This document shows, in pieces, positions 34,600-46,094 of a stretch of DNA of 64,000 nucleotides (positions are counted from its first letter, which is position 1; every line of letters starts with the position of its first letter). The notes below the pieces were generated by a model. It did no database searches, was not told the DNA's origin, and saw only the letters and a list, made by a program, of their open reading frames with translations. Source of the DNA: Marthasterias glacialis (taxonomy: Eukaryota > Echinodermata > Asteroidea > Forcipulatida > Asteriidae); NCBI GenBank assembly GCA_911728455.2, contig OU452223.1:12050174-12114173 (forward strand). Reading direction: 5' to 3'. The position numbers were made by a program, and so were the translations under genes.

Positions 34600-36756
34600 A
34601 GTTGGACTTAGTAATTACCCTTACCAGCTGAAGAACCACATGTTCATCATAACACACGCTGCACAATTACACATGCATTAAGAGCTGCACAGGGGATAAG
34701 GCCAACGGTTTTAATGCATTATGAATACTTGATCAAATTAGCTGCGGATGGGATTGGTTGGCCGGCAGAAGAAGTGACTGCCTGTGAGAGATACGGAGGG
34801 AGACATAGATACCACTTTGCTGGGGTTGCCACCAACGCATCACCAATGCCTACGCCACAACAGACATCAGTGAAAATATCACAAGGCCACGGTGGACTGG
34901 CTTGGTTACACTCTACCGCTCAGGGTATATGCAAACACGGCTGTTTTCTCTCCCTCCGTCAGATGCACGTGGGTGATATACACCATGCTCAGGCAGCAGG
35001 TTTTTTTTTGGGTTTTGTTTAATGTGAGAGACGGGGCAAACACGCTTTCCACTTTGTGATTGATTACTACTGTGCCAGCGTTGACTTTCTTCCTCCACTC
35101 TGTGACGGGTTTTAGCATCCATCATTAGATAAAATCACCCATCTTTAGATAAAATCACTAGATTGGAAGAAAAATTTAAAGTGCGTCTTCTTAATCACGA
35201 GTGACACATCTGGCTGCAGCGGGTGATTGTTCCGGGCTGAGATTTGTACCTGAAGGTGCTGTAAGACATTTCCGCCAAGAGCTGATTGCATTTCCGTACT
35301 CAAGTGAGATGGCCTGTGTTTTTTCCGGACAGCAGAGGGATGAATGATGTATATCTGCAATGCCCTTAAACTTTCAGTAAACTGATTTGTTTAACCGGGG
35401 GGAGAAAAAAATTCTACTAGTTTGTAGCAACGTTCTTCTGAATTTATTTGGGTAATTTTTAAAATAAAAATGAGGTAATTTTAAAGGCTGCGTCATCATT
35501 CATAGCGTTCAATAGATTGAACACTCTCTGGGGTAACCCTAACACCTCAAGACTACTGGGAGACACAGTAGTGTAATGTGAGCCTCTTAGACGGGACACT
35601 GGACGATCTGTTTACTGGGAAGCAACACTGTGCTCTTTCAGTTTGGAAATCAGAGCTCACCGGTTATTAATTGCATCATCTTCAAGTCTTTTTCCATTGG
35701 CTGCTTCGTGGAGGGGATGCTGGCTGAAGCCCGGCAGAGTAGCAAAAGTAGCCAGCAAGGGGCTTCACAGTCCATGAATCCAACGTCTCTTCAGAGTATG
35801 GTGTTGACTTAACAACCTACAGATTGGCCAGCTTTACAGCGGGTGAAATTGAACTCCGATTGGAGGACAGATCTCAGCGAGGAGTCTTGTCGTGCCCCTG
35901 CCGTGCTGTTGCAGAGCCCTCGCAGTGAGCTTCTAGGCAAGAGATGCCATCGACTTGCTGACGGGATAAGAAAGGCATCTGATGACTCCTGAACAGTTAT
36001 CATCTTGCAATACTCCTCCAGATAACAGATGGATTTATAATGTCCGTAGTCCTACATATCTCCGAGCCTCATCTGCGTATCAATGCTTCTCTAATTAGTC
36101 TGGGGCATCTTAGTTTTGGAGTAACCAGCATCTGATTGTGCTTCCTCCGGATGTAATTTTGCTTCCGAGGTACAGTATACTCAAAAAATAATAAATGTCA
36201 CTTTCAAATTGAGCGGAATAAAGAAACACAGTCAACTTGTACAGCATCTCATGCAGTTTTATTTGAGGGTCATCCGAGGTACTCTTTTAAACGGTTCGGT
36301 CAGCGTTGATATTTGTTTTAATTGCACAATATCAGTTGTAACGGAATGTGTAATAAAAACCTGCCTACTAGTAAAATGGAAAAAATTCAACTGTGCTGAT
36401 ACGCTGAACTTTGAATGATGATAGTATCCTTAAATACTTCTCTCTGGATTTATTATACATGTACTTTCTCAGTTCAACAAGACATTGCTTGTGTGTGATT
36501 CAGAAGACAGTGCAAACCATCAAAGGGAGCGCCCGACAATTTTACCTGTGGTTTTTCCTGAGATCTTAAACCACAGTTTGCTCGCCAGATAAGCTGACTT
36601 TGGAGATTGCCTTGTTCTCATATGGCATGTGAAACGTCTGCTGGTATGAAGTGAAAGTTGTTGCAGAGTCTTAAACCCCGACGACCCAAAGCCCAAGAAG
36701 TTTATTGAAGGGTTATTGAATCGGCAGCAGTAAGGTTTGGTACCCAACTTGTCCCA
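34600..36756 (+). promoter_or_regulatory. Low-repeat island: probable promoter and 5' UTR region
   Basis: This is the longest stretch in the window without a recognisable repeat copy, and it is GC-richer than its surroundings. It leads directly into the signal-peptide exon at 36757. A possible untranslated exon could end at 36169 (GCTTCCGAG then GTACAG donor). An AT-rich segment follows, then an acceptor (TTGTGTGTGATTCAG, ending 36503) starting the exon that carries the ATG. No clear TATA box or transcription start was found. The regulatory role is inferred from position and composition only. Confidence 0.35.
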
Positions 36757-36862
36757 ATGCATTTCTCTGTTGGTACAACGCTTTTCTTCATCGTCCTGAC
36801 TACACTTTGCCGGACGTCAGAGTCTAATCTCGGATTGACTGGCAATGCTGATGAGTTTGGGG
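36757..36862 (+). CDS. First coding exon of a secreted or membrane protein
   Basis: The ATG at 36757 is the first in its frame after an in-frame TGA (36706-36708). The exon encodes about 35 residues. The start MHFS is followed by a hydrophobic core VGTTLFFIVLTTLC and a polar, cleavage-like RTSES, a textbook signal peptide. The rest ends in GNADEFG, and the exon stops at a consensus donor (GGGG then GTGAGT), leaving the intron in phase 1. A phase-1 intron just after the signal peptide is common in animal genes for extracellular proteins and receptors. Without splicing the frame would run only about 54 codons to a TAA. The 5' side is the low-repeat island just upstream. I could not identify the protein or a second exon; downstream DNA to at least 58 kb is repeat-rich and probably intronic. 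Alternatives are a single-exon micropeptide or a pseudogene fragment. Confidence 0.55.
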
Positions 36863-37595
36863 GTGAGTCTTGTGATAGTATTAACTGTTGTTTTAGAACA
36901 AATGATCTTAACCTAGAGTAAGGAAAACAGGAGTGGGGCAAAACGCATAAAATTCATGTTTGAATAAAATATACGATTATTAGTTGTTTTCACCCTCACA
37001 CCGATATATAAAATATTAAAGTATGTTGAAGAAATTTGCTCTCTTAAAATTTCCGATTAAAATTTACTTTATTCAATTGAAACTAGGGACAAATCGCAAA
37101 AGATTTGTCCCTGGCCTCAATCGAAAAGAGTGAGTTTCAATCTAACCATTTAAGAGAGGATGAAAAGCAGGCATTTTTGTCGATCACCAAAATGTAAATG
37201 TACATAAACATGTACTCGTAAATACTTAAGTGTACCAATTGTCTCATCACTATTGGGTTTTGGCAGCCCGATATTTCTAGGTGCAGAAATAATATAACTC
37301 AATACCTGTAGACCCCTTTCTGATGAGTGAGCTATTTTGAATGACCGTCTTTGGAACCCAGATTAATCACGTTTAAACAGGAAGACACTACCAATTCCTT
37401 AAATAACCCACACTCTCTCAACACCAAAGGTTCTCATCCATGGGTTGTCGTCCCAAAAAAACCTATTTATTTCTCCCTTGCTTACACCCATGCCCCAAAG
37501 CTTCAAATCTTACTAAATTTATTTGAAAATCTGGCTGCGTAGTGAAACCAAGGGATCTTTAAAAGTGACCAGCGCCGGAACTTTTAAGGCTCAAT
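36863..37595. other. Probable start of intron 1, no other feature
   Basis: AT-rich DNA following the GTGAGT donor. No coding signal. A GGGACAAATCGCAAAAGATTTGTCCC hairpin-like inverted repeat lies near 37087-37113. Confidence 0.4.
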
Positions 37596-37599
37596 ATAC

Positions 37600-37800
37600 G
37601 TGTACATAAAATAGAAAAGACAATAAAGAAATGCTCAGTTTTAGATGTGGCAGGGAGACTCCAAATAGGAAAAAAAAATCAGGTTGGGACTGAAAACCCA
37701 ATCCACTTGCAAGGCTCGTTCTGGGGTAGGATTCGAACGGGGGTCCACAGAGGTGAAAGGCAGGGAAAGAAACCACTAAGTCAACCTGGGTCCCCTAAGC
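37600..37800 (-). mobile_element. tRNA-derived SINE, family B
   Basis: Minus strand: GGGACCCAGGTTGACTTAGT, GGTTTCTTTCCCTGCC, CACCTCTGTGGACCCC, CGTTCGAATCC (B box), CCTTGCAAGTGGATTGGG, TTTTCAGTCCC, ending in an A/T-rich stretch with TATTTTATGTAC. Closest to the 62946 and 50312 copies. Confidence 0.8.
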
Positions 37801-37804
37801 CAAT

Positions 37805-39600
37805 TTTAAATCTCTTTGGAACTGCACATGTGTAAAGCATGTTAAGCTGTTTTGCCAAAGGTGTTACAACTACAGCATTTATTTTATATTAATTTCTTAA
37901 ATTAAACTATTGGATCCGGATACTCTATCTGACCTTTCTGAGTTGACAGGAGATTTGGATCAATAAATTGCCTTCAGATTCCACAGAACTTATTGTTAAT
38001 ATCTGGAAGGCAAAATCCCTTCACGGCCAATGAGACTAAAGGGTATTAGGCTATCTAAACCGCCTTACGATGGACCGAGCGCGCAATACAATAGTTAATC
38101 CCCAATCGCCTTGACATTTTGGATGATAGTAATAAAACAAGTGATTATGGTACGTTTTTGTTTTTGACAGCAACGCTCAATTTCCTTGAACTATTGATAA
38201 TGCACACAGGCACGTACATTATTTACACTTGAAATGTGGACTACTGTTACAAGTGAAAGACTGTATTCAAACTGAACTGCACACAAAGTGTTTTGTTCAT
38301 TTTAATTTTTTGTTTCTTTTTTGGGGGGGTCAAATTAACCCCAATTATTAGCTGTTTTTTTCCCCAGCTTTTAACTCAACTCCCACCGATAACACGTTCT
38401 TCTGTACACTACGTACATGTATGGACTGTATGCAAGAGTCCTTCACTGTATCAAAGCATGTCGGTAATATGGTCAGCATCATCTCTCTGTCATTGAGAGT
38501 GACTTTGCTATATGCAGCTCCCCAACTCAGCATGTAGTCGGCACTCTCCACTAACAGGCTAATGTACTACATGTTAGCACCATTAAAACCCAGTGTCCTT
38601 GGGTTAAGTAAAGACCACTAAAATGCTTAATTTTAATGTGACTCGTCACAGGGTTGTCTGTACACCGTGTGTATATATTGATCCGGTGGTGAAACTCACT
38701 CTGTATTGTATTGTTTTGTTAAGATGCTGTGAGCGGACCGTCAGTTTTAAATATAGAAAGGAAATGATCTGACAGACAGGTGAAATCTTCTCTTCCCGGG
38801 AAAGACTACACACTCAAAAGATAATGAAGAATTGATTGCAGAGGATAAAAACTGTCAACGGGAAATAATACATTCATTTCATAAGCGTTAGAATTTACGT
38901 ACATAACCACTTCATAATGCAAAAAAAAAAATGTATTAAACAATATCTTCTGTGTTAATTACACACCCAGGAAAATATATTCTAACTGTAATGATTTTTA
39001 GACGAGCCTAAGAAACAATTAGTTTTGGCTTTGCTCTAGTTTTTCATAATCCGTGTCATCAGAATCTTGCTAATGAAAAAACAAAACAGGCCAATAATTA
39101 AAAACTTGTCCCACTTGATCCTGTATGAGACATCCATCTCCCATCTGTCGAGATTATGTACGAACATCCTGACAACATAGAGGACATTATGCAATCTTAC
39201 ATCATCTGTCAATAGTCAATACACATATGTAGTTGTTGGGTGTACATTTATTAGATTGATCAATAAATCACAGGACTTAGCGACCCGTTTAATCAATAGG
39301 GTTAACCGCCGCTCAGTCAATTTCCGCAAACAGATCAAGCCAGAAATAGAACACCAAAAAGCAGAAACTTAGCGCGTGGATCACGTCATGAATAAATTAC
39401 AAAAGAAGAGAAGAACATAAGGCACAATCAGTCTTCAGCAATCTTGGATTGATCAGAGTGTAAATTCTTGATCATAATTGATGGTGAAGCTTGCTTGGTT
39501 TTTATCCTGGTAGTACATTTGTATGGCTTTTTACTTTTTCAGAAAACATTTACTTTTGTAACCATTTAACACTGGTTTCTCAAACCCCTTGAGTGGCTCT
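37805..39600. other. Non-coding DNA
   Basis: No exon or bounded repeat could be supported. Confidence 0.4.
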
Positions 39601-39607
39601 TGTACAT

Positions 39608-40200
39608 GTCATCATCATCACCGGTATTCTGCCTTTTATAGGCAGGTCCTGCACATGGGTTAGGAAAAATGTTATACATTTCTCGATGCTACATTGTGTA
39701 CGTGGTCCCAGGCCATCCTCTTCATTACAGGGATGAGAAATTTCAGACTTTTATCTGATTTCAGGCCCTTTTATGTCTGCCCTGTGGAAAAAAAGTAGCA
39801 ATTATTTTCTTCAGATATAAAGAAATCCTGCTCTTTGATCTACTCCTCTAGTGCTTGGGATACTGTTCCCAGAAAATCCTTGCAATCTTTAACTCCAGGG
39901 GTTACTTAAAGGTGGAATTGCCATCATTTCAACAAACCTCCTAAAATTTGGATCCCAGATTCAGATCTTTTTGTCAGCAATGACTGACAGAACTCTCTCT
40001 CTCTTTAAGTCCATCAAGAAGTTCTTCCCCTCTTCTTCCGCCACCTCTCTTCTCTTCAAATCTTTCTTCAATGACATCCTTCAGTAGACTGGTGCCTCTT
40101 AAAATATGTCCTGTCCATTTGTCTGCCTCCGTTCAATAACTTTCAACAAGCCTCTGTCAACATTGACTCTTTCTGTAGATAAAATCTGTACGATAAAATG
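39608..40200 (-). pseudogene. Degenerate 3' end of a non-LTR retrotransposon (LINE)
   Basis: Minus strand. From 40117 down to 39974 a frame reads WTGHILRGTSLLKDVIEER, then an EEKRGGGRRGEELLDGLKE-like segment. WTGHILR followed by a basic G-K/R-R-G-G-R-R stretch and a DxLKE motif is the known C-terminal signature of many animal LINE reverse-transcriptase ORFs. Just upstream, VIERRQ is out of frame by a small indel, so this is a dead copy. The final coding part (QDLPIKGRIP followed by ATG/GATGAT repeats, at 39608-39715) is separated from it by a family Q insertion. Only the last ~100 codons remain; the reverse-transcriptase core and endonuclease are absent. The clade is not determined. Confidence 0.7.
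39727..39916 (+). mobile_element. Dispersed repeat family Q, copy 2, inserted in a LINE
   Basis: ACAGGGATGAGAAATTTCAG to AACTCCAGGGGTTACTTAAA, matching 26840-27022. It lies between the two halves of the LINE fragment, so it arrived after the LINE. Confidence 0.7.
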
Positions 40201-40209
40201 CACTCTTCT

Positions 40210-41895
40210 TAAATAAAAAAAACCACACACACACACTCAGTCCAGTTGACTGATTTTTTTCAAAAACCATGCATATAGTGCGTCTAATTGGGGGGAAGTA
40301 CCAATTGGCTTGAAATTTATGCCCGTTGACTTTAAATTCTTGCCGGCTAATTCACTTCTTTGTGAAAATGATGAGATTCATGTTGGGCTTATTTCGATAT
40401 GCTTAAAAAGTTTTCTCGTGAGAATTGGTACAGGTATGAAGTTTTATAATCAGTGAGATTTCAGATGGAATCCTGTACATTGTTTTTAGCTGTGAAAGTT
40501 TTCCTTCTAAAATCCATACACCATTAAGTATCGTTGTGTGCCCATGAAGGACAGTAATTTTAGCAACAAATATGCGACAGTCGAGCCCTGTTATTTTTTT
40601 CAAAAGAGCCATTTTATTGCTTGTGACCTATTGCTTGGGCAAAAAAAAAAAAAAGAAAGAAAGAAAAAAAAAACCACACTTTGTGTGCTCGGAGAAAGGT
40701 TGTACAGCCTTCCGACGTACTTCCAAACACAGGACAAATTGTTGTCATAGTTCACCCAAAGCACAAAAACTATTTCTACAATGAGAAACATGGACGACGA
40801 GAATCTCATTTAGATTGATTAACTTTCCCAGCTGCCTGGCACATGTAAACATTAACGAATAAACTAGTTTTCATACAATGCACTTTTAAAAATTGACCCA
40901 TGATTTACTTATTTGATCTAGGTTGTTAATTATCCCTGTTGTTTATATCCCCCCCCCCCCCCGACCCATCTAAATCAATTTAAATATCTGATTTATTTTA
41001 AACTGGTTTAGTGAACTGGTTTAGTAAAACTGATTCTCTATCGTGAAATAAAATCATCAGCCAGACCAGATTACTTCCCTGTTAACATATAAAAACAAAT
41101 TGAAATCCTGCCCCATAATATCTGTTACAGTCAAGGCCAGGCAGCACAATAGGTGGCAATTTGTCCTCGAGGAACAAAACCAATAAAATCTTTGACCATG
41201 TGCTTTAAATAAAGCCATTCATTTGTAGCTATTTCCAGTGATGGAAACAGGTACAATGTAGTTGGTACTGGTTGTGAAGGTGATGATAAATCTTATATGA
41301 ATCTATTTAATTTTGTAGAACGGTCATATTTTATTTTGGAGATAAGTTTCAATGCCTTGTGTTGTGGACAACAAAAACCCTATTCTGTCTCTGAGAGTTG
41401 AAGTTGATCTTAGTTTCAAAGCGACAACATTACTCGAACGTTACTTCATGAATCGCTTTGTTTCGATTCACAAGTACATGTATTTCATTTCAAAGTTGGA
41501 AGGAAAAAACTTGTATCTTACAAAGAACATGTATAATGTAAAGGGAAGGGACTTTGCCAAGATTCAAGTTGCTATTTTGTTACAGATACCAAACCCTAAG
41601 CCTAAGACTATACATGATACCAAAATAAAGTGACCTGCTGGGCTTGGATTGCAAACAGCACTAAGATTCATCGTAAGATGAGTTGTCAGTATCCCCATAG
41701 TGATTTGTATTGTGACAACAGACTTTGCTTTGCCGTTAAGATTGATTCGCACTTACATGTAGGATCAATCTTAGCTCGTTGTGAAATTGAGCCCTACAGT
41801 TGTTTAAAAAAGGTTTATTTCATGTAAAGTGTGTAGGCCTATTTGCAATCTTTCCTCTTTTTTAAAATTCATGTTATGTGGTCAACATACTGGGA
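40210..41895. other. Non-coding DNA with a family E fragment
   Basis: About 40420-40560 resembles MITE family E (AGAATTGGTACAGG, TTATAATCAGTGAGATTTCA, CAGATGGAATCC). There is a purine-rich A tract at 40640-40672 and a C tract near 40949-40962. The open frame at 41352-41633 has no recognisable protein character. Confidence 0.4.
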
Positions 41896-41899
41896 CCAG

Positions 41900-42130
41900 G
41901 TGGATTTCACAAAACTAGTCCTAACTTAGGACTAGTCCCAACTTATACAAAGTCCTGTAAGTTAAGACTAGTTACTCGTCCTAACTCTAGATAAGACTGG
42001 TGTGGATTTCACAAAGCACTAGAACTAGTCTTTTCTTATCTCGAGTTAGGACAAGTAACTAGTCCTAACTTATAGAACTGGTCACAAGTTAGGACTAGTC
42101 CTAAGTTGGGACTAGTTTTGTGAAATCCAC
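41900..42130. mobile_element. Foldback MITE, family H
   Basis: Ends GTGGATTTCACAAAACTAGT and ACTAGTTTTGTGAAATCCAC are exact reverse complements, and pairing continues through repeated CTAACTTAGGACTAGT blocks. A third GTGGATTTCACAAAG lies in the centre, so the element looks like two half-palindromes. CCAGG flanks both sides (41896-41900 and 42132-42136) and may be the target duplication. Confidence 0.85.
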
Positions 42131-42134
42131 TCCA

Positions 42135-42885
42135 GGAAAAGTTAAAAGCTTTGTAGTTCATTCTGCTAGTCCCTCTTCACTTGAAGACGCAGTCCCTATA
42201 CTTTGGTAGTTAAGGTAGATGTGACTGAGTATGTACCTATGACAGCCCAGGGTTCTTGATTTAATTCCTCGCCACATTCATCCTTATCCGACACGTCTAT
42301 TTTCACCCTGCCCCTTGTCATCTTCAATTTCTAATCAGTGACAAATTCTGATCATTCCCGTATACTCTCCTCCAGCACCTCTTCACAAACTGGATTTTGC
42401 TATCCACTTTACGACTCTCACAGCACAATTGGATCGCCTGTTGCCCCCTTTGAGGTTCTTCCCCACCTTTGTTCTTGACCGTCGTCCTCTGCTGTCATAT
42501 TGTTCGGGCCACAGTGCGCCGCGGTGTCCAGCTGTGCACAGCTATAACCTAATTGGAGATGTGTTTTTGTTGCCTGAAGATACTGTCAGCGATACCAGCA
42601 AATAATCACACATTGTACCCAAGATACTTTCAAGAAAGTGAACCAAGATAATGACAAGGTTAATGTCTTGATAACAGGCTATTTATTATGACTTCAGCTG
42701 TCAAATTACGCAGAAAATGGAAAGTAAACTCTTTACCGCTTCAACTTGCAATTGTTTGCCTCTGATCTGCAAAATTGAAAATATCATCAAATAAAAAAAA
42801 AAATCAATAAATAAATACAGCTAGCATCATGCAGGTAAGCTGTATACCTACATGCTTGGAGAAATGTCTTTATTTGTCATCATTT
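42135..42885. other. Non-coding DNA
   Basis: 42380-42560 is GC-richer (CGTCGTCCTCTGCTGTC, GTGCGCCGCGGTGTCC) but carries no consistent frame with splice sites. Unclassified. Confidence 0.35.
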
Positions 42886-42887
42886 CT

Positions 42888-43055
42888 ACAGGCCTGGATC
42901 AAGATGGAGGCCACTGAGGCCACAGCCTCTATTGCCCTCTTATTGGTCTTTATGCCCCTTCAAAAGTTTTCCATAGACTCTAAGATTTTCCAGTGGAACT
43001 GCCCTTTGCAAAATGAAAATGGCCTTGCCCGCTCAAAGATGAAATTCCATGTCTG
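42888..43055. repeat. Diverged copy of family F
   Basis: CAGGCCTGGATC at the left, then TCTATTGCCCTCTT, AGTGGAACTGCCCTTTGC and ATGGCCTTGCCCGC. The right TIR is not recognisable. Confidence 0.45.
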
Positions 43056-43412
43056 TTTTTAGTATTTGGTTTATTTTTAGAGGGTTTGTGAAACCCAAAA
43101 TGCCGTCCTTTTAGTGTGACATTCAGACTTATTTTTGTAAGTACTTACATTGTACATGTAGGGCCCTATTTCAAAATGAACAAAATATTTGATCATTTTT
43201 TGTTGTTGGGCGCTAAAGCCCTTTAACATGACCATGCTAATTCCCAGGAAATAAAACCCCAGGAAATTCCTGGGGTATTTTTTTTACCCCAGCACCATCA
43301 CATGTTCATTTCACACTTGCAATTTTTCTGGGAAGAATGAACACTCGGCATGCTAACCCTGGGGTAATCTTGCTACCATACTCCCAAGCAGGGACAAAGT
43401 CCTAGAAAGCAG

Positions 43413-43586
43413 TCAGACCTGATTGCTTTTTTTCTTGAAAGAGCAAGGCATTTTATTCTTGAGAAGAAGAGCACCTCTATGAAGAAATTGTAACTTTCTA
43501 TTGGTACATTTCAAGGGCACCTAGGCAATGACCAAGGGCAACGGAGGCAATTGCCTTCATTGCCCTCGTTAAATATCAGGCCTGAT
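43413..43586. mobile_element. AGGCCT-ended repeat, family F copy 3
   Basis: TCAGACCTGATTGC at the left and AATATCAGGCCTGAT at the right. The body has AAGAAATTGTAACTTTCT, AAGGGCACCTAGGCAATGAC and GGGCAACGGAGGCAATTGCC, as in copy 1. Confidence 0.75.
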
Positions 43587-43589
43587 AAA

Positions 43590-44780
43590 GAGAATGTGTA
43601 ACACCGGGCAAGCACTGGTTAACCTGATTTGGTTGACGGTAATACAGATTATATTTCATTTCAAATTAGGCATCCTCCTACATAGTTCAATAAAGTTCTT
43701 CTGAAATTGATTTCTTTTATCAGAGCCCTAATCGTATTCAATATCCGTCTCCAGAACCTATTTTCTCAGACCGTACAATGTGAGTAAATGAAAATCAGAA
43801 TCGGATTCTAGCTGTGAAGCCATCTGTCAGGCTCCGCCCACCCCTGCTGGTTAACCTCGTTTGGACAGCCAGTCGTAAAGGGATAGTACAGCATTGGCTT
43901 TTTTTTTTATGCATGCTGTATCTTTCATTAAAGTTACCTGTGTAAATTTAATTGAAAAAGTATGCTGGAGCATTTCATAACTACGATGTTTAAAAAAAAA
44001 AAGATGTCGTTGCAATAAGTTTTATTTTAGACAATACATTGTTTGAAAGAAGGTGGTTTTCTTAGTTCTAGATCACCTGTTTTGCTTCTTTAAGATGACC
44101 AGTTTGTTTTTCCTGTAAACACCAGAGTTACATCACTGTAAAGTACATGTACACCGTCTTTAACCTTATTGTGTTTAAGCCGTCTGAATCTGTTTTGACT
44201 GACTGCGTGTACACAGGGATTTATATGCAGTTGATTAAAAGCTGAGGACCCAGTATTATTGGGCATGATGAATTTATGCTACACAGATCGTAGTTAGGGT
44301 TCCGACAGAGAGCAAATAAATCTAGTAGTTTTTTTTTTTCAAACAGACCATTTCAAACAGGTTTGAGATGTTATAAATCAATATCAAGGAATTTTATTAG
44401 TAGGCAAGAAAAAGATATATGGTTCTTTTCCTCCACTGCCGCACAGCGTCAACAACATCAATTTAGCTACATGTACATACAAGTATATTTTTTCCTATAG
44501 GTAGGACTGCATTTTACATTGGATCTTCATGTGAGACCAGTTAGAAAGTTATTTCAAATCAAAAAATATTACTATAAACCTTCCTACTTTGCATAATTTA
44601 AAGCAATCAATTTATAGTTTTTAGCAGATGAAGTAATTGCGTCCGAAGTGAAAAAAACAAAACAAAAAACAAAACCCCAAAATATACTAAGGATCGAGGA
44701 GCACTATAAATCGAGCATGTGAAGTCATGTTTTTGAGCGCGGTAGGAGAGCGATCTCACTCCTTAAAAACGATGGTCTGG
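43590..44780. other. Non-coding DNA
   Basis: No exon supported. GTAAAGGGATAGTACAG at about 43876 resembles the outer end of family S but nothing else matches. Confidence 0.4.
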
Positions 44781-44782
44781 CG

Positions 44783-44860
44783 TCCGGGATAAAGCATAAT
44801 ATTTTGGTATTTACCCTTACACCGACATGTGGTAAGCACTGTAAACTCAGTGCTTTCAGA
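44783..44860 (-). mobile_element. Tail fragment of SINE family A
   Basis: Minus strand: GAAAGCACTGAGTTTACAGT, GCTTACCACATGTCGGTGTA, AGGGTAAATACC, then TATGCTTTATCCCGGACG, matching the family A tail. No head present. Confidence 0.6.
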
Positions 44861-45012
44861 GCACTGAGAAGAATAAAAAAGGTTTGTTTTGCATTTTGAC
44901 TGATAACATGTTTTTTTGCTTGCAAACCTTTGACTATGCACAGTAAATGTTTGTTTTTTTAAACCATGTTTGAGGGGATAAGATTTCCTTACATTAGTTC
45001 CCAATCATCAGT

Positions 45013-45373
45013 TTAAAGTCCTAGCTCAACATTGGTAAAGTGTCTGTAAATGCTTCCATTCTTTGCACAAATTAAGGTATATGTAATAAAACCAACCTGT
45101 GAAAATTTCAGCTCATGTCGTTCTTTCATTTGCGAGAAAACGGTAAAAATTCGATCATCATTTTTGCACGCTTTCTTAGGCAAAGTTTTGGTCTCACATG
45201 AGACTTAAACTTTGCCTAAGGTCTTATTTCATTTATTATTCAAAAACGATAGTTCTTCAGGCAGAAATATTTCAAGGAAAGATTTCTACCATCATTATCT
45301 TCAAACCATGCAAGTTGTAAATCTGTTAACATTTATTTTTTTCTTTCTTACCAATGTTGAGCTGGGGCTTTAA
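45013..45373. mobile_element. MITE family D, TTAA flanked
   Basis: TTAA, AGTCCTAGCTCAACATTGGT, ..., ACCAATGTTGAGCTGGGGCT, TTAA. 353 bp between target sites. At its centre is a long imperfect palindrome (about 45176-45219, TTAGGCAAAGTTTTGGTCTC and its partner). Non-coding. Confidence 0.9.
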
Positions 45374-45923
45374 ACAATACCACATACATGACACAAAAAG
45401 TACAAATTAGTAAAGTTTATCAGTGGAAATCCCTCGCGTCTGCATAGAGAAACTTATAACAGTTTCATCCCTATCATTACAGCATTGTTGAGCCTCCAAG
45501 ACATTTATGCCCTTGGCATTTAGAATGACCGTATGCTCTGAATATTGCTAATAGCTGAATGATACAATCAGCTCTGGGTCATGTTTCACTGGAAAGTGTA
45601 TCATCATAAAGATTAATATCTCATCGTCTGAGAAACTGAAGGCAGACGAACTCCCATCAATAAAGATTCCAAAATGTGAGATTTGACACCATGTATTGAT
45701 CGCAATATTTACAATGATGAGCGTGGGTTTTTTGTGTGTTTTTTTTTGTTTTTTTGGGGGGAGGGTTTTTTGTTGCTTGAAAAATGTGCAGACAGAAAGG
45801 TTAATATGTGGAACTGGGACATGGACATTGCTTGACAAAGATTCAAGTTGAGTCTCAAGATAATGTGCTACCACTGCATTGATGAGCATACATTGTAGGT
45901 ACATGTAGATGAGCACCTCTGAG

Positions 45924-46088
45924 GGATGGGAGATGTTTGGGGGACGCTACATGTAGGTGGCAGCAGACTTACAATGTACCAGGTAAATCCATTGTTCTTG
46001 GAAAAGTGCGCATGCTCAGAGCTATGCAAACAATGGACATTTACCTTGTAAGTCTGCTGCCACCAAGCATTCCAAAGTCTCCCATGGA
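45924..46088. mobile_element. Foldback MITE family I, copy 2
   Basis: Outer ends GGATGGGAGAT and AGTCTCCCATG. Inner arms GGTGGCAGCAGACTTACAA and TTGTAAGTCTGCTGCCACC are exact complements. CATTGTT and AACAATG pair near the core GTGCGCATGCTCAGAGC. Confidence 0.8.
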
Positions 46089-46094
46089 CGTAAG

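Noticed and set aside
42900-43062. Open frame beginning with EATEATASIALLLVF-like residues
   Set aside because: It lies inside a diverged family F repeat copy.
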